Shown here one piece after another: positions 1-8,633 of a stretch of DNA of 64,000 nucleotides. The notes beneath the pieces are model-generated. The model saw only the letters and a list, made by a program, of their open reading frames with translations. It was not told the DNA's origin and ran no database searches. Source of the stretch: Rhizobium sp. AQ_MP (lineage in GTDB: Bacteria > Pseudomonadota > Alphaproteobacteria > Rhizobiales > Rhizobiaceae); contig NZ_JACJVI010000001.1 of the NCBI RefSeq assembly GCF_014237835.1, positions 124,001 to 188,000 on the forward strand, in the 5' to 3' direction. The position numbers and the translations under genes were made by a program. Numbering within the stretch: the stretch's first letter is position 1; each line of letters begins with the position of its first letter.

Positions 1-2
1 TT

Positions 3-908
3 TCCAACGACCGTGAGTATTACAAGGGCGGTCAGGAGCAGATGTGGCATGTCGAGCCCGGCCAGCCGCCGCGGCTCTTCACCCAGGAGGAAGGCTGGAA
101 ATATTTGCGCATCTGGGGCATGGGCATCGCATCCCACGACCTCGATTTTGATGGCTATCCCGAGTATTTCCTCACCAGTATGACGGACAACAAGCTGCAG
201 AAGCTCGCCGAAATCCCCGCCGACGGCAAGCCGAAACCGTCCTATGCCGACGTCGCCTTCGCCAAGGGCGCGACCGCCCACCGGCCCTATATCGGCGGCG
301 AAATCCGACCCTCGACGGCCTGGCATACGGATTTCGAGGACGTCAACAATGACGGCCGCACCGATCTCTTCATCGCCAAGGGCAATGTTGCCAAGATGCC
401 CGACTTTGCGGCCAAGGATCCCAACAACCTGCTGGTCCAGGGCGAGGACGGCAAATTCATCGAAATGGGCGACAAGGCCGGCGTCGCCTCCATGGCCACC
501 GGCCGCGGCGGCGCGCTAGCCGACTTCAACCTCGACGGTCGCATCGATCTGCTCGTCGTCAATCAGGGCTCACCGGTCGAGATCTGGCGCAACACGACGG
601 AAACGCCCGGCCGCTTCCTGCAGGTGGCACTGCGCCAGGATGGCCCGAACCGGGACGCCATCGGCGCCTGGATCGAGGTGAAGACCGGAGACTATATCCA
701 GCGCCGCGAAATCACCATCGGCGGCAGCCATGTCAGCGGCAAGACCGGCTGGCACCATTTCGGTCTGGGCGATCAGGCCGAAACCGAGATCCGCGTGCTC
801 TGGCCGGACGGCGAGGCGGGTGCGTGGGAGAAGGTGTCGACCGATGGTTTCTATGTGGTCGAGCGAGGGGCAGTGCCGAAAGCCTGGAAGCCGGGCGAGG
901 GGATTTGA
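3..908 (+). CDS. FG-GAP repeat / ASPIC-UnbV (CRTAC1-like) protein, 3' part
   Basis: The frame is open back to the window edge, so the true start lies upstream; the first ATG at 42 is probably internal. Two calcium-binding FG-GAP style loops are visible (DVNNDGRTDLF and DFNLDGRIDLL), followed by a C-terminal ASPIC/UnbV module of about 90 residues (FLQVALRQDG ... GWHHFGLGD ... IRVLWPDG). Family members are exported beta-propeller proteins, often carbohydrate- or matrix-associated. No enzymatic residues are recognised. The N-terminal propeller blades and any signal peptide are missing here, so localisation cannot be judged. It is followed by a long repeat-rich gap and stands alone on its strand. 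Confidence 0.8.
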   Translation, partial: SNDREYYKGGQEQMWHVEPGQPPRLFTQEEGWKYLRIWGMGIASHDLDFDGYPEYFLTSMTDNKLQKLAEIPADGKPKPSYADVAFAKGATAHRPYIGGEIRPSTAWHTDFEDVNNDGRTDLFIAKGNVAKMPDFAAKDPNNLLVQGEDGKFIEMGDKAGVASMATGRGGALADFNLDGRIDLLVVNQGSPVEIWRNTTETPGRFLQVALRQDGPNRDAIGAWIEVKTGDYIQRREITIGGSHVSGKTGWHHFGLGDQAETEIRVLWPDGEAGAWEKVSTDGFYVVERGAVPKAWKPGEGI

Positions 909-927
909 GGGAAGTCTGTGGGGCGCC

Positions 928-1127
928 TATCTCCCCCCTTGCGGGGGAGAACGGAAAATCGAAGGCTTGAGGTCAGCGCAAGCCGCCTAAACTTCAGATT
1001 TTCCAAGAGAGGGGCAGCGTTCCGCTGGTGCTCACCTGACCGAGCCCCCCTCTTGCGAAATCTGAGGTTTGGCCCTGATCGGGCCAATTCCTCGATTTCG
1101 CTTTCTCCCCCGCAAGGGGGGAGATGG
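928..1127. repeat. Mosaic palindromic repeat A (RIME-like)
   Basis: This is an imperfect inverted repeat of about 90 bases per arm. Each arm carries an outer hairpin of the CTCCCCC-TTG-CGGGGGAG type (about 931-949 and 1105-1122) and an inner block resembling GCCGCCTAAACTTCAGATTT (979-1016, inverted at 1042-1074). The inner block recurs in repeat B near 2.4 kb. The layout is reminiscent of the intergenic mosaic elements described in rhizobia, but that family name is inferred. No coding content is seen. Confidence 0.7.
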
Positions 1128-1147
1128 CCCCGCCGCAGGCGTTTCGG

Positions 1148-1316
1148 CGCCCTCATGCTCAGGTGCCCGCGAGAAGCGCGGGCCTCGAAGCATCCTTATC
1201 TGTGGCCTCGTGCTTCGAGGCCGGGCATTGCCTGGCACCTCAGCATGAGGTTGGGGCAGGGGTGGTGGCCTCGCCCTTCGAGGCCCGACGCGGTCGGGCA
1301 CCTCAGGGTGAGGGGT
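1148..1316. repeat. REP-type palindrome cluster
   Basis: Repeated short palindromic units built from CCTCATGCTCAGGTGC, GCCTCGTGCTTCGAGGC and CACCTCAGGGTGAGG occur in alternating orientation. Such units can form several stacked hairpins. They look like alphaproteobacterial REP palindromes; no reading frame here has convincing protein character. Confidence 0.6.
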
Positions 1317-1500
1317 GATCTTGTGTTGTCAAAAACCCCAAGCTTCGCCGCCGGTCAGGATCACTCCCTCCGGGTGGGTCAAAACTTGTCTCGGACGAGG
1401 CGCCAGAAGCAACCTGTCTATGTAGTTTTATGTGGCTCCTTCCGGCGCCTCGTTCGGCGTCTATTCCCGCTGCATACGTCTCTCTGGCAAGGCGGCGACG

Positions 1501-1540
1501 GTCTTCGGTCCTCGGGTCAGGCCCGAGGATGACCGAAGAT
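1501..1540. repeat. Single long hairpin repeat
   Basis: An arm reading GTCTTCGGTCCTCGGG is followed after a short loop by CCCGAGGATGACCGAAGAT, giving a near-perfect hairpin of about 18 base pairs. The motif is the kind of dispersed palindrome common in intergenic DNA of alphaproteobacteria. There is no T-run, so it is not a typical terminator. Confidence 0.55.
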
Positions 1541-2072
1541 TGACCGGGCGCGGGTCCGGCTGCGGCATCACCGTGGGATGACGCTTCAGCCTGGCCGGTG
1601 GCCCGGGAGGTTCCCGCCGGATGGTGCACCACTCCGACCGGGACCCTCGCCCGGGGGATGGGGCTCTGGTCATTTCCGACCTCGGTCCTCATCCCCGCCG
1701 TTTGTTTCGCCCCGCTGTCTGGGTGTTCGCGACAGCGCGGGCGCCTTGTCTGTGTGCCTCTGAGGCACGTCCTTCCGATCAGGGTATCCAGGTTCTGGGG
1801 ACATCCGACCCCATCACCCTCGTCAAGCCCTTCGTCCGGAGGGAGACCGTTGCAGCGGGCCGGGACTTCAGGTCTGCGACAACCCTCCACCCCGGCGCCG
1901 GCCCCGCCTCGCCTGACATCGCATCGTCAGGTGTATCCGAGGGCGGGACAGCTCTGAGTCTAGGAGAGGAAAAATGGGCGGGGATGAAAAAACATGTCGG
2001 GGTCTGAATTTGCTTGGGATTTTCTCAAACTCATCCCCCTTTTTCATGCGGATACGTCGTGTTTTTTGCTTT
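1541..2072. other. Gene-free interval, no recognised content
   Basis: Several frames stay open across this GC-rich stretch, but their translations are rich in Pro, Arg and Gly with no domain, no good ribosome binding site and no neighbour logic. I see no gene, RNA or mobile-element end here. The sequence may be decayed coding or insertion-sequence DNA, which cannot be shown by eye. Confidence 0.5.
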
Positions 2073-2184
2073 GCCCCTCACCCTACCCTCTCCCCGCAGG
2101 CGGGGAGAGGGAGGCACGCGCGGTTGAGGTCTCGGCCTTCTCCCCGCCTGCGGGGAGAAGGTGCCCGAAGGGCGGATGAGGGGC
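2073..2184. repeat. Tandem REP-like hairpins
   Basis: Two hairpins of the CTCCCCGC-AGGC-GGGGAG kind lie about 60 bases apart (near 2089-2108 and 2139-2158), flanked by the words CCCTCACCCTACC on the left and GGATGAGGGG on the right, which are partly complementary. The whole block can fold on itself. It belongs with the neighbouring repeats A and B. Confidence 0.6.
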
Positions 2185-2228
2185 TAAGGCGGCGGGTAAT
2201 GAGGGGCGGTTGCGTCTTGCGCGACGCC

Positions 2229-2512
2229 CATCTCCCCGTTGGTGGGGAGACTTCGGAGCGGTGGCCGAAGGCCAGAAATCGATCCCGTGAATCGATTTCA
2301 GCGAACGGAGGCCTGAGCGCGACGCCGCGCGAAGGCTGGAAGAGAAATTGGCGAGCGTAAGCCGCCTAAACATCTGAAATCGCAAGCGAGGGGGTCGGTT
2401 ATGTCGTGGCAACGGAACCGATCCCCTCGCCAACAAAATCTGAAGTTTAGGCCGCTTGCGCTGGCCTAAGCCTTCGATTTTGTAACCTCTCCCACCTAGG
2501 GGAGAGGTGGAA
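2229..2512. repeat. Mosaic palindromic repeat B (RIME-like)
   Basis: This is a second large inverted repeat related to repeat A. The outer hairpins are TCTCCCCGTT-GGTGGGGAGA on the left and CCTCTCCCACCTAGGGGAGAGG on the right. The inner arms read GCGTAAGCCGCCTAAACATC (from 2355) and the inverse of GCAAGCGGCCTAAACTTC (to about 2460), each followed by a GAGGGG..TCGGTT block. Insertions between the blocks differ from repeat A, which gives the mosaic look. Confidence 0.7.
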
Positions 2513-2551
2513 ACCCGCCGGCGCCTCAGTTTGACGGATAGAGCCGAGGCG

Positions 2552-2917
2552 TTACTCAGCCCCCTCCACCGCAGCCTCGGCGGCGCGTTTCTGGATCGAG
2601 GCGATGCAGTTCTTGGCGCTGGATTTCGACTTGTAGGTTTCCGAGCGCACCATGATTTCGCCATTGGCGGCGCGGAAGCGGACGAAGGTTTCGCCGTTCT
2701 TGGCCTCGTCAATCTCGAAGCGGTAGCCGCTTCCGGTTTCCTGCTTGGTGAGATCGATGACCGGGGCGCCGGGGGCGTTCTTTTTCAGAGACTCGATGCA
2801 GTTCTTGGCGCTCGCTTTCGAGGCATAGTTCTCCGACCAGACCATGACCTCGGAATTGTAGACGAACTGGGCCCGGAACTCGCCCTTTTCCGTCTTCAGG
2901 ATCTTGAACTTGTGCAT
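2552..2917 (-). CDS. YegP-type protein with two DUF1508 repeats
   Basis: The 121-residue protein holds two tandem DUF1508 units (about residues 3-50 and 61-110), each with the pattern of a beta hairpin followed by SE.Y.SKASAKNCI. The repeats pack against each other in known YegP structures. The function is unknown; in other bacteria such proteins are linked only loosely to stress or stationary phase. It stands alone, with the repeat-rich gap downstream and the ccd pair further upstream on the same strand. The alanine/glutamate-rich C-terminal tail is probably disordered. The start is the only good ATG before the first repeat. Confidence 0.85.
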   Translation of the reverse strand: MHKFKILKTEKGEFRAQFVYNSEVMVWSENYASKASAKNCIESLKKNAPGAPVIDLTKQETGSGYRFEIDEAKNGETFVRFRAANGEIMVRSETYKSKSSAKNCIASIQKRAAEAAVEGAE

Positions 2918-3001
2918 GCTCGTCTCCCCTGTCGTTTGGCCTTTCGGCTTATGATTGCATTCGAATGCTAACTCGACTGGGGCAGACGGGCAAGCAGGAG
3001 C

Positions 3002-3301
3002 TCAGAAGCCCTGAAAGAGGAAATCGGTCGCGGCGGTGATCTCGTCGGCCCGGGCGGAAAGGTCTTCGATCGAGGGGCCGATGGCGGAGACCGGGACCGT
3101 CGTGACGAACTGCGTGAGCATCGCAAAGCGCTGACCATCTACAGTGAGGCGCGGATTGAGGCGCGGAACGAGCGTCGCCACGTCTTCGACCGGTGCGAGC
3201 GGCACGACCACGCGGGTCGTCAGGGCATCAAGCAGATTGGACTGGACGTCGAGTGCGAGACTTCCATCGTTCCCGATCCGGTGAACGTGGAAACGGGTCA
3301 T
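3002..3301 (-). CDS. ccdB: CcdB-family toxin
   Basis: This 99-residue protein matches the CcdB fold. It opens with a short strand (TRFHVHRI), has a central region ending in P.L.P.L.VDG, then the segment MLTQFVTTVPVSAIG, and ends with the family signature ITAATDFLFQGF; the C-terminal residues of CcdB are those that poison DNA gyrase. The gene begins two bases after the ccdA stop, so the two are translated together. Chromosomal ccd pairs are often not strongly toxic; activity cannot be judged from sequence. Confidence 0.85.
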   Translation of the reverse strand: MTRFHVHRIGNDGSLALDVQSNLLDALTTRVVVPLAPVEDVATLVPRLNPRLTVDGQRFAMLTQFVTTVPVSAIGPSIEDLSARADEITAATDFLFQGF

Positions 3302-3303
3302 CG

Positions 3304-3534
3304 TCAGAACAGCCGATACTTCGCGAGCGGCAGGCCATGTTTGGCAACATAGTCGTTTGACGCCTTGATCGCTTCGGCATTCTCGATTTTCCAGCGTCGC
3401 TCCTTCTCTGCCTTGATGGCAAGCGCAATGCCCTTCTCGGCGGCCCCTGTCACATCGAGCCCGAGCGCCTCCGCCTCGGCGGCAAGCGTTTCGCTGATAC
3501 TAAGGTCACGTGGCCTTCGGGCTTCGATCGACAT
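3304..3534 (-). CDS. ccdA: CcdA-family antitoxin
   Basis: This small protein has an N-terminal ribbon-helix-helix region (KPRDLSISE-like, here RPRDLSISETLAAEA) for DNA binding and the CcdB-neutralising C-terminal tail with the motif RWKIENAEAIKASNDY followed by HGLPLAKYRLF, which closely follows plasmid CcdA tails. The frame extends upstream to an ATG pair at 3561, but only the ATG at 3534 is preceded by a ribosome binding site (GGAG seven bases away), so that start is chosen (76 residues). The antitoxin normally represses its own operon; an operator was not identified. Confidence 0.85.
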   Translation of the reverse strand: MSIEARRPRDLSISETLAAEAEALGLDVTGAAEKGIALAIKAEKERRWKIENAEAIKASNDYVAKHGLPLAKYRLF

Positions 3535-3600
3535 GGCGGCGCTCCGGGAATGCGCCATCATAGCGTGAAATCGGCTGCGTGGGGAGGGCCTTGGCCCGCC

Positions 3601-5424
<1,824 letters not shown>

Positions 5425-5548
5425 GGCTCGCGCATATAGCAGCGACCCCTTGTATCGCAAAGCGGAAAGATCGGGTTTTCCGGGCGATCACGGTGGTTTT
5501 GACGTCGCAGGCGACGGGCTGCGAAGCGCAACTGAAAGCCGCGGTCGC

Positions 5549-5863
5549 TCATGAGCTTTGGGGCCAATCCCCTTTCGGCCAGTTGCGGGCGGTATGGATG
5601 ACCCTGAGAATGAGAATGCGTTGTTCGCCGAAGCCGTCATCGACAGCATAGCAGAGGATCCAGGGCAGCGGAGCAAGCGATTTCTCGAATGTGCCCCGGA
5701 CGCGTCCGGGGCGGCCCGTGGGGATCTCGCCAAGCCGGTAGCCTGCGACCTCGATGAGATCGACGATGCGCTCGGCCACATCCGGGTCGTCTTCCGCGAT
5801 ATGGCGGAGGATGTCGAGAGTGTCCCGCGTGGCATCGGCTGCCCACAGGACCGGCCCCCTCAT
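5549..5863 (-). CDS. RelE/ParE-superfamily toxin
   Basis: The 104-residue protein fits the RelE/ParE fold: an N-terminal helical pair (ATRDTLDILRHIAEDDPDVAERIVDLIE), then GYRLGEIPTGRPGRVRGTFEKS, and a C-terminal beta-sheet with ILRVIHTARNWP, typical of ParE. It starts inside the end of the upstream antitoxin gene (ATGA overlap), the usual arrangement of such pairs. ParE toxins act on gyrase and RelE toxins on ribosome-bound mRNA; sequence alone favours the ParE side through the HTARNWP ending, but the target is not established. Confidence 0.8.
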   Translation of the reverse strand: MRGPVLWAADATRDTLDILRHIAEDDPDVAERIVDLIEVAGYRLGEIPTGRPGRVRGTFEKSLAPLPWILCYAVDDGFGEQRILILRVIHTARNWPKGDWPQSS

Positions 5864-6129
5864 CCCCGCGCCGCCTGTTCGTCACGCACCGCGGCAATCA
5901 TGGCGCGCATTTCGGCGATAGCGTCTGAATGGGCAACGGTGTCGCCTGTCCGACCCTGCGCAAGTCCTTTTTCAATGGATTGCCGCAAGGCGAGTTCCTG
6001 CTCGACAAAGGCGGTGACTGCTTCTTCGGCGAGGCGCTGGCTGCTTTGATCGGCGCCGGATGCCAGCGCATCAAGCTGGTCCTTCACGTCCTGGCGGATC
6101 TCGATGGTCATCGTGGTGCGGGAAGACAT
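5860..6129 (-). CDS. ParD/CopG-type ribbon-helix-helix antitoxin
   Basis: The 89-residue protein begins with a ribbon-helix-helix strand and helices (TTMTIEIRQDVKDQLDALASGADQS ... LAEEAVTAFVEQE) and ends in a charged helix that would cover the toxin. It sits directly before the ParE-like toxin gene with a 4-base overlap. Such antitoxins bind their own promoter; the region upstream (6130-6203) is short, so the pair probably has its own promoter there or reads on from the nitrilase gene. The assignment rests on fold pattern and gene order. Confidence 0.8.
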   Translation of the reverse strand: MSSRTTMTIEIRQDVKDQLDALASGADQSSQRLAEEAVTAFVEQELALRQSIEKGLAQGRTGDTVAHSDAIAEMRAMIAAVRDEQAARG

Positions 6130-6203
6130 GGCGCTGTTCCACAGGTTTCGTGGTGATCATAGCCTGTCTGCAGGTCATTCGCCAGAACCACCGCTATGTC
6201 GGC

Positions 6204-7079
6204 TCAACCCCCGAACTGTTCCGGCCAGTCGCGGCGTGTGGCGACCTGGCCTTCCGTGCGCAGGCGCCGGACGGTGCCGAGGTCGATCTGCGTGATCAGC
6301 CAGTGGCTCTCTTCGACCGCGTCGCTCTCGCTTTCCGCATAGATGCCATTCGGCGGCATGCCGTAGTCGGAAGGCACGTAAAGGGCCGCACGGCCGCGGT
6401 TTTCGTCGAGCGCCGGCGACCAGGGTGCGGTGCCTGCGGTGGGCGAGGAGAGGACGGCGATCTGGTTTTCCAGCGCCCGGGCCTGGGCGCCGATGCGCAC
6501 GCGGTACGCCCCGGCCAGCGTGTCGGTGCAGGAGGGGGCGAGGATCAGGTCGACGCCCTGTTCGGCGAGGGTGTGGGCCAGCATCGGGAATTCGTTGTCG
6601 TAGCAGATGAGTATGCCGAGCTTGCCGAGTGGCGTGTCGAAGGCGGTGAGGCCGCCCTTTCCGGCAGCAATCCCCCATTGTTCGCGTTCGAAGCGGGTCA
6701 TGATGATCTTGTCCTGATGGCCGATCAGACCGTCGGGGCCGAAAAGGAAGGCGCGGTTCCGGTACTGGTCGTCAGGATCGAGCACTGGTGCGGAGCCGGG
6801 CTGGAAGACGATGGCATGGGTGCGGGCGAGCTCCTCGCAGAGCTCGACCCAGGCCGGGATGAGCGGCTGGATGCCGGCGATCGAGCCATGCAGGTCTGAG
6901 CGGGTGTCGGCATCGAGCTGGCCGGCGAGCACAAGGCCGGCATATTCGGGCAGCAGCACGAGCTTTGCGCCCCGTTCGACGGCCCGATGCACCAGACGCG
7001 TCAGATGCAGGACGTAATCCTCCCAGCTCTCGATCAGATCGATCTTGTACTGGCAGGCGGCGAGCGTCAGGGCTGTCAT
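6204..7079 (-). CDS. Carbon-nitrogen hydrolase (nitrilase superfamily amidohydrolase)
   Basis: A 291-residue nitrilase-fold enzyme with the catalytic triad visible: Glu45 in LLPEYAG, Lys124 in HQDKIIM and Cys159 in LICYDNEFP. The superfamily hydrolyses amides, nitriles or carbamoyl groups of small molecules; the closest general type is the omega-amidase/carbamoylputrescine-amidase-like group, but substrate residues cannot be read. The gene begins inside the end of the upstream GNAT acetyltransferase gene (4-base ATGA overlap), so the two are co-translated, as seen for other nitrilase-GNAT pairs. It is cytoplasmic, with no signal peptide. Confidence 0.88.
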   Translation of the reverse strand: MTALTLAACQYKIDLIESWEDYVLHLTRLVHRAVERGAKLVLLPEYAGLVLAGQLDADTRSDLHGSIAGIQPLIPAWVELCEELARTHAIVFQPGSAPVLDPDDQYRNRAFLFGPDGLIGHQDKIIMTRFEREQWGIAAGKGGLTAFDTPLGKLGILICYDNEFPMLAHTLAEQGVDLILAPSCTDTLAGAYRVRIGAQARALENQIAVLSSPTAGTAPWSPALDENRGRAALYVPSDYGMPPNGIYAESESDAVEESHWLITQIDLGTVRRLRTEGQVATRRDWPEQFGG

Positions 7080-7669
7080 GCTTTGAGATCCCGGATCCAG
7101 AAGGAGAGCGGCTTGGGGCTTTCGACGGTGTCGTCGAGGTCGCGCCAGGTAAACGTCGTGCGAAGGGCGGGGTGGTGCGTGTAGCCACGCTTGGCCCAGA
7201 AGGCATCGAGCGGCAAATAGTCGGCGGGTCGGCGCGGATGGTCGGCCGGGCGCTCGACGGCGCAGAACGTGGCGTAGCGCAGCCCGAGCCTCTTCGCCTG
7301 CGCCTCGCGGTTCTTGAAGAATTTCACGCCGATGCCCTGGCCGCGATACTGCGGCAAAAGCACGCTTTCGCCGAAATAGAAGAACTGTTCGGGATCGAGG
7401 TTCGCCTCGATGAAGGGACGTTTGACCTCCTCGGTCTCACCCGCCATCGGCGTTCCCGTGGCCACCCCGACCACGGCGTCGCCATCGCGCGCGATGACGA
7501 AGACGGAGCCTTCGGATTTCGCATAGGTGGAGAGATAGGTCTGCTCGTACGCAGGATTTCCCTCGTAGAGATAGGGAAAGGCCCTAAAGACACTGGTTCT
7601 AAGCCGCGCCAGGTCGCCGAAGAAAGGCGTGGCGTCGCTGCCGGAAAAGGATTGGATCGTGAGCGTCAT
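7076..7669 (-). CDS. GNAT-family N-acetyltransferase
   Basis: A 197-residue protein with the GNAT acetyl-CoA binding motif A, QYRGQGIGVKFF, preceded by the strand FGESVLLP. The later segment LDAFWAKRGYTHHP matches the end of the GNAT fold. It is the first gene of a two-gene unit with the nitrilase-family hydrolase. In related pairs the acetyltransferase and amidase act on the same small nitrogen compound; here that is inference only. The start ATG at 7669 opens the fold directly. Confidence 0.85.
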   Translation of the reverse strand: MTLTIQSFSGSDATPFFGDLARLRTSVFRAFPYLYEGNPAYEQTYLSTYAKSEGSVFVIARDGDAVVGVATGTPMAGETEEVKRPFIEANLDPEQFFYFGESVLLPQYRGQGIGVKFFKNREAQAKRLGLRYATFCAVERPADHPRRPADYLPLDAFWAKRGYTHHPALRTTFTWRDLDDTVESPKPLSFWIRDLKA

Positions 7670-7750
7670 AGAGTGTTTTCAGTCCGTTGCGGAGTGGTTA
7701 TACCCATCTGCGACCACGCAAGAAAGCAATTCCACGACGAGGAGTGACCG

Positions 7751-8152
7751 ATGACCGCCGCTGACACCATCCGCGCCTACTACGACGCCTTCAATGCCGG
7801 CGACATGAACCGCTTCCTTTCGCTCCTGACCGACGACGTGGCCCATGACATCAACCAGGGTGCGCGCCAGACGGGCAAGGACGCATTCGCGAAGTTCATG
7901 GACCACATGAACCGCTGCTACAAGGAAGAGCTGACCGACATGGTGATCATGGTCAGCGAGGACGGGACACGCGGGGCTGCCGAATTCATCGTCAACGGCA
8001 CCTATCTCGCGACCGACGAGGGTCTGCCGGAAGCCAATGGCCAGACCTACCGCCTGCCGGCCGGCGCTTTCTTCGAGATCCGCGACGGCAAGGTCGCCCG
8101 CATTTCCAACTATTACAGCCTGCCGGACTGGATCGCCCAGGTGGGCGGCTGA
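7751..8152 (+). CDS. SnoaL-like / NTF2-fold protein (ketosteroid-isomerase-related)
   Basis: The 133-residue protein starts with the NTF2-fold helix TIRAYYDAFNAGDMNRFLSLLTDDVAHDINQG and continues through a curved beta-sheet (GAAEFIVNGTYL ... GAFFEIRDGKVARISNYY). This is the SnoaL-like polyketide cyclase or steroid delta-isomerase type, here the version conserved in proteobacteria as a nuclear transport factor 2 family protein. Catalytic residues cannot be named. A ribosome binding site (AGGAG) precedes the ATG. It is divergent from the GNAT-nitrilase unit and ends before a bidirectional terminator. Confidence 0.8.
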   Translation: MTAADTIRAYYDAFNAGDMNRFLSLLTDDVAHDINQGARQTGKDAFAKFMDHMNRCYKEELTDMVIMVSEDGTRGAAEFIVNGTYLATDEGLPEANGQTYRLPAGAFFEIRDGKVARISNYYSLPDWIAQVGG

Positions 8153-8172
8153 GCTTTTACAGAAACAAAGAA

Positions 8173-8208
8173 AGGGCCGTCACGCGGATGCGGGACGGCC
8201 CTCCTGTT
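8173..8208. terminator. Rho-independent terminator, bidirectional
   Basis: A 9-bp stem of AGGGCCGTC (8173-8181) and GACGGCCCT (8194-8202) is followed by a T-containing tail, with A-rich sequence on the other side. It sits between the convergent SnoaL-like gene and the DUF2171 gene and can serve both. Confidence 0.75.
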
Positions 8209-8235
8209 TGCCAGCATCATGCCAGCCATGATCGG

Positions 8236-8466
8236 TCAGTTGACCGACCAGTCGCGCTTGACCGTGTCGGCGTCCTTGGAGAGGTGCACGTGCTGGTCGA
8301 CGTGGTCGACCCAGTCGAGCGGGATGTAATGGTGCTGGCCGTCGGCCGAATCCTTCTTGGTCAGCTTGATGCGGCTTTCACCATCCATGTGGTCGACGGT
8401 GCCGACATGGGCGCCGTCCTGAGCCAGAACTTCCATGTGCTCGCGGATCTCGTCTGCGGAAATCAT
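8236..8466 (-). CDS. DUF2171 protein
   Basis: A 76-residue protein whose pattern (EIREHMEVLAQDGAHVGTVDHMDG ... IKLTKKD ... HHYIPLDWVDHVD) fits DUF2171, a small PRC-barrel-like family common in rhizobia. The function is unknown; homologues are often stress-associated. It has an AGGAGAATG type ribosome binding site and stands as a single gene between a terminator and the divergent FAD protein gene. Confidence 0.8.
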   Translation of the reverse strand: MISADEIREHMEVLAQDGAHVGTVDHMDGESRIKLTKKDSADGQHHYIPLDWVDHVDQHVHLSKDADTVKRDWSVN

Positions 8467-8633
8467 CGGTCATTCTCCTTTGGGGTTGCGATGCCGAAGA
8501 AAGGCGCGACCGGCGGGATTTGTTCCGGAGAGAATCTGCGGCGAGATCGGGCATGCCGCAACGGAACATCCGCCTTGCGCGCGCATTGTGAGAGACCCCG
8601 CGCGAGATCCCTCGCCGGCAAGCGAGTACATCC

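Noticed and set aside
1320..1500. Possible insertion-sequence remnant in the gene-free block
   Set aside because: No transposase motif or terminal repeat could be identified by eye.
1303..1890. Open frame of 195 codons on the minus strand in the repeat-rich region
   Set aside because: The translation is low-complexity, lies across palindromic repeats and has no domain or ribosome binding site.
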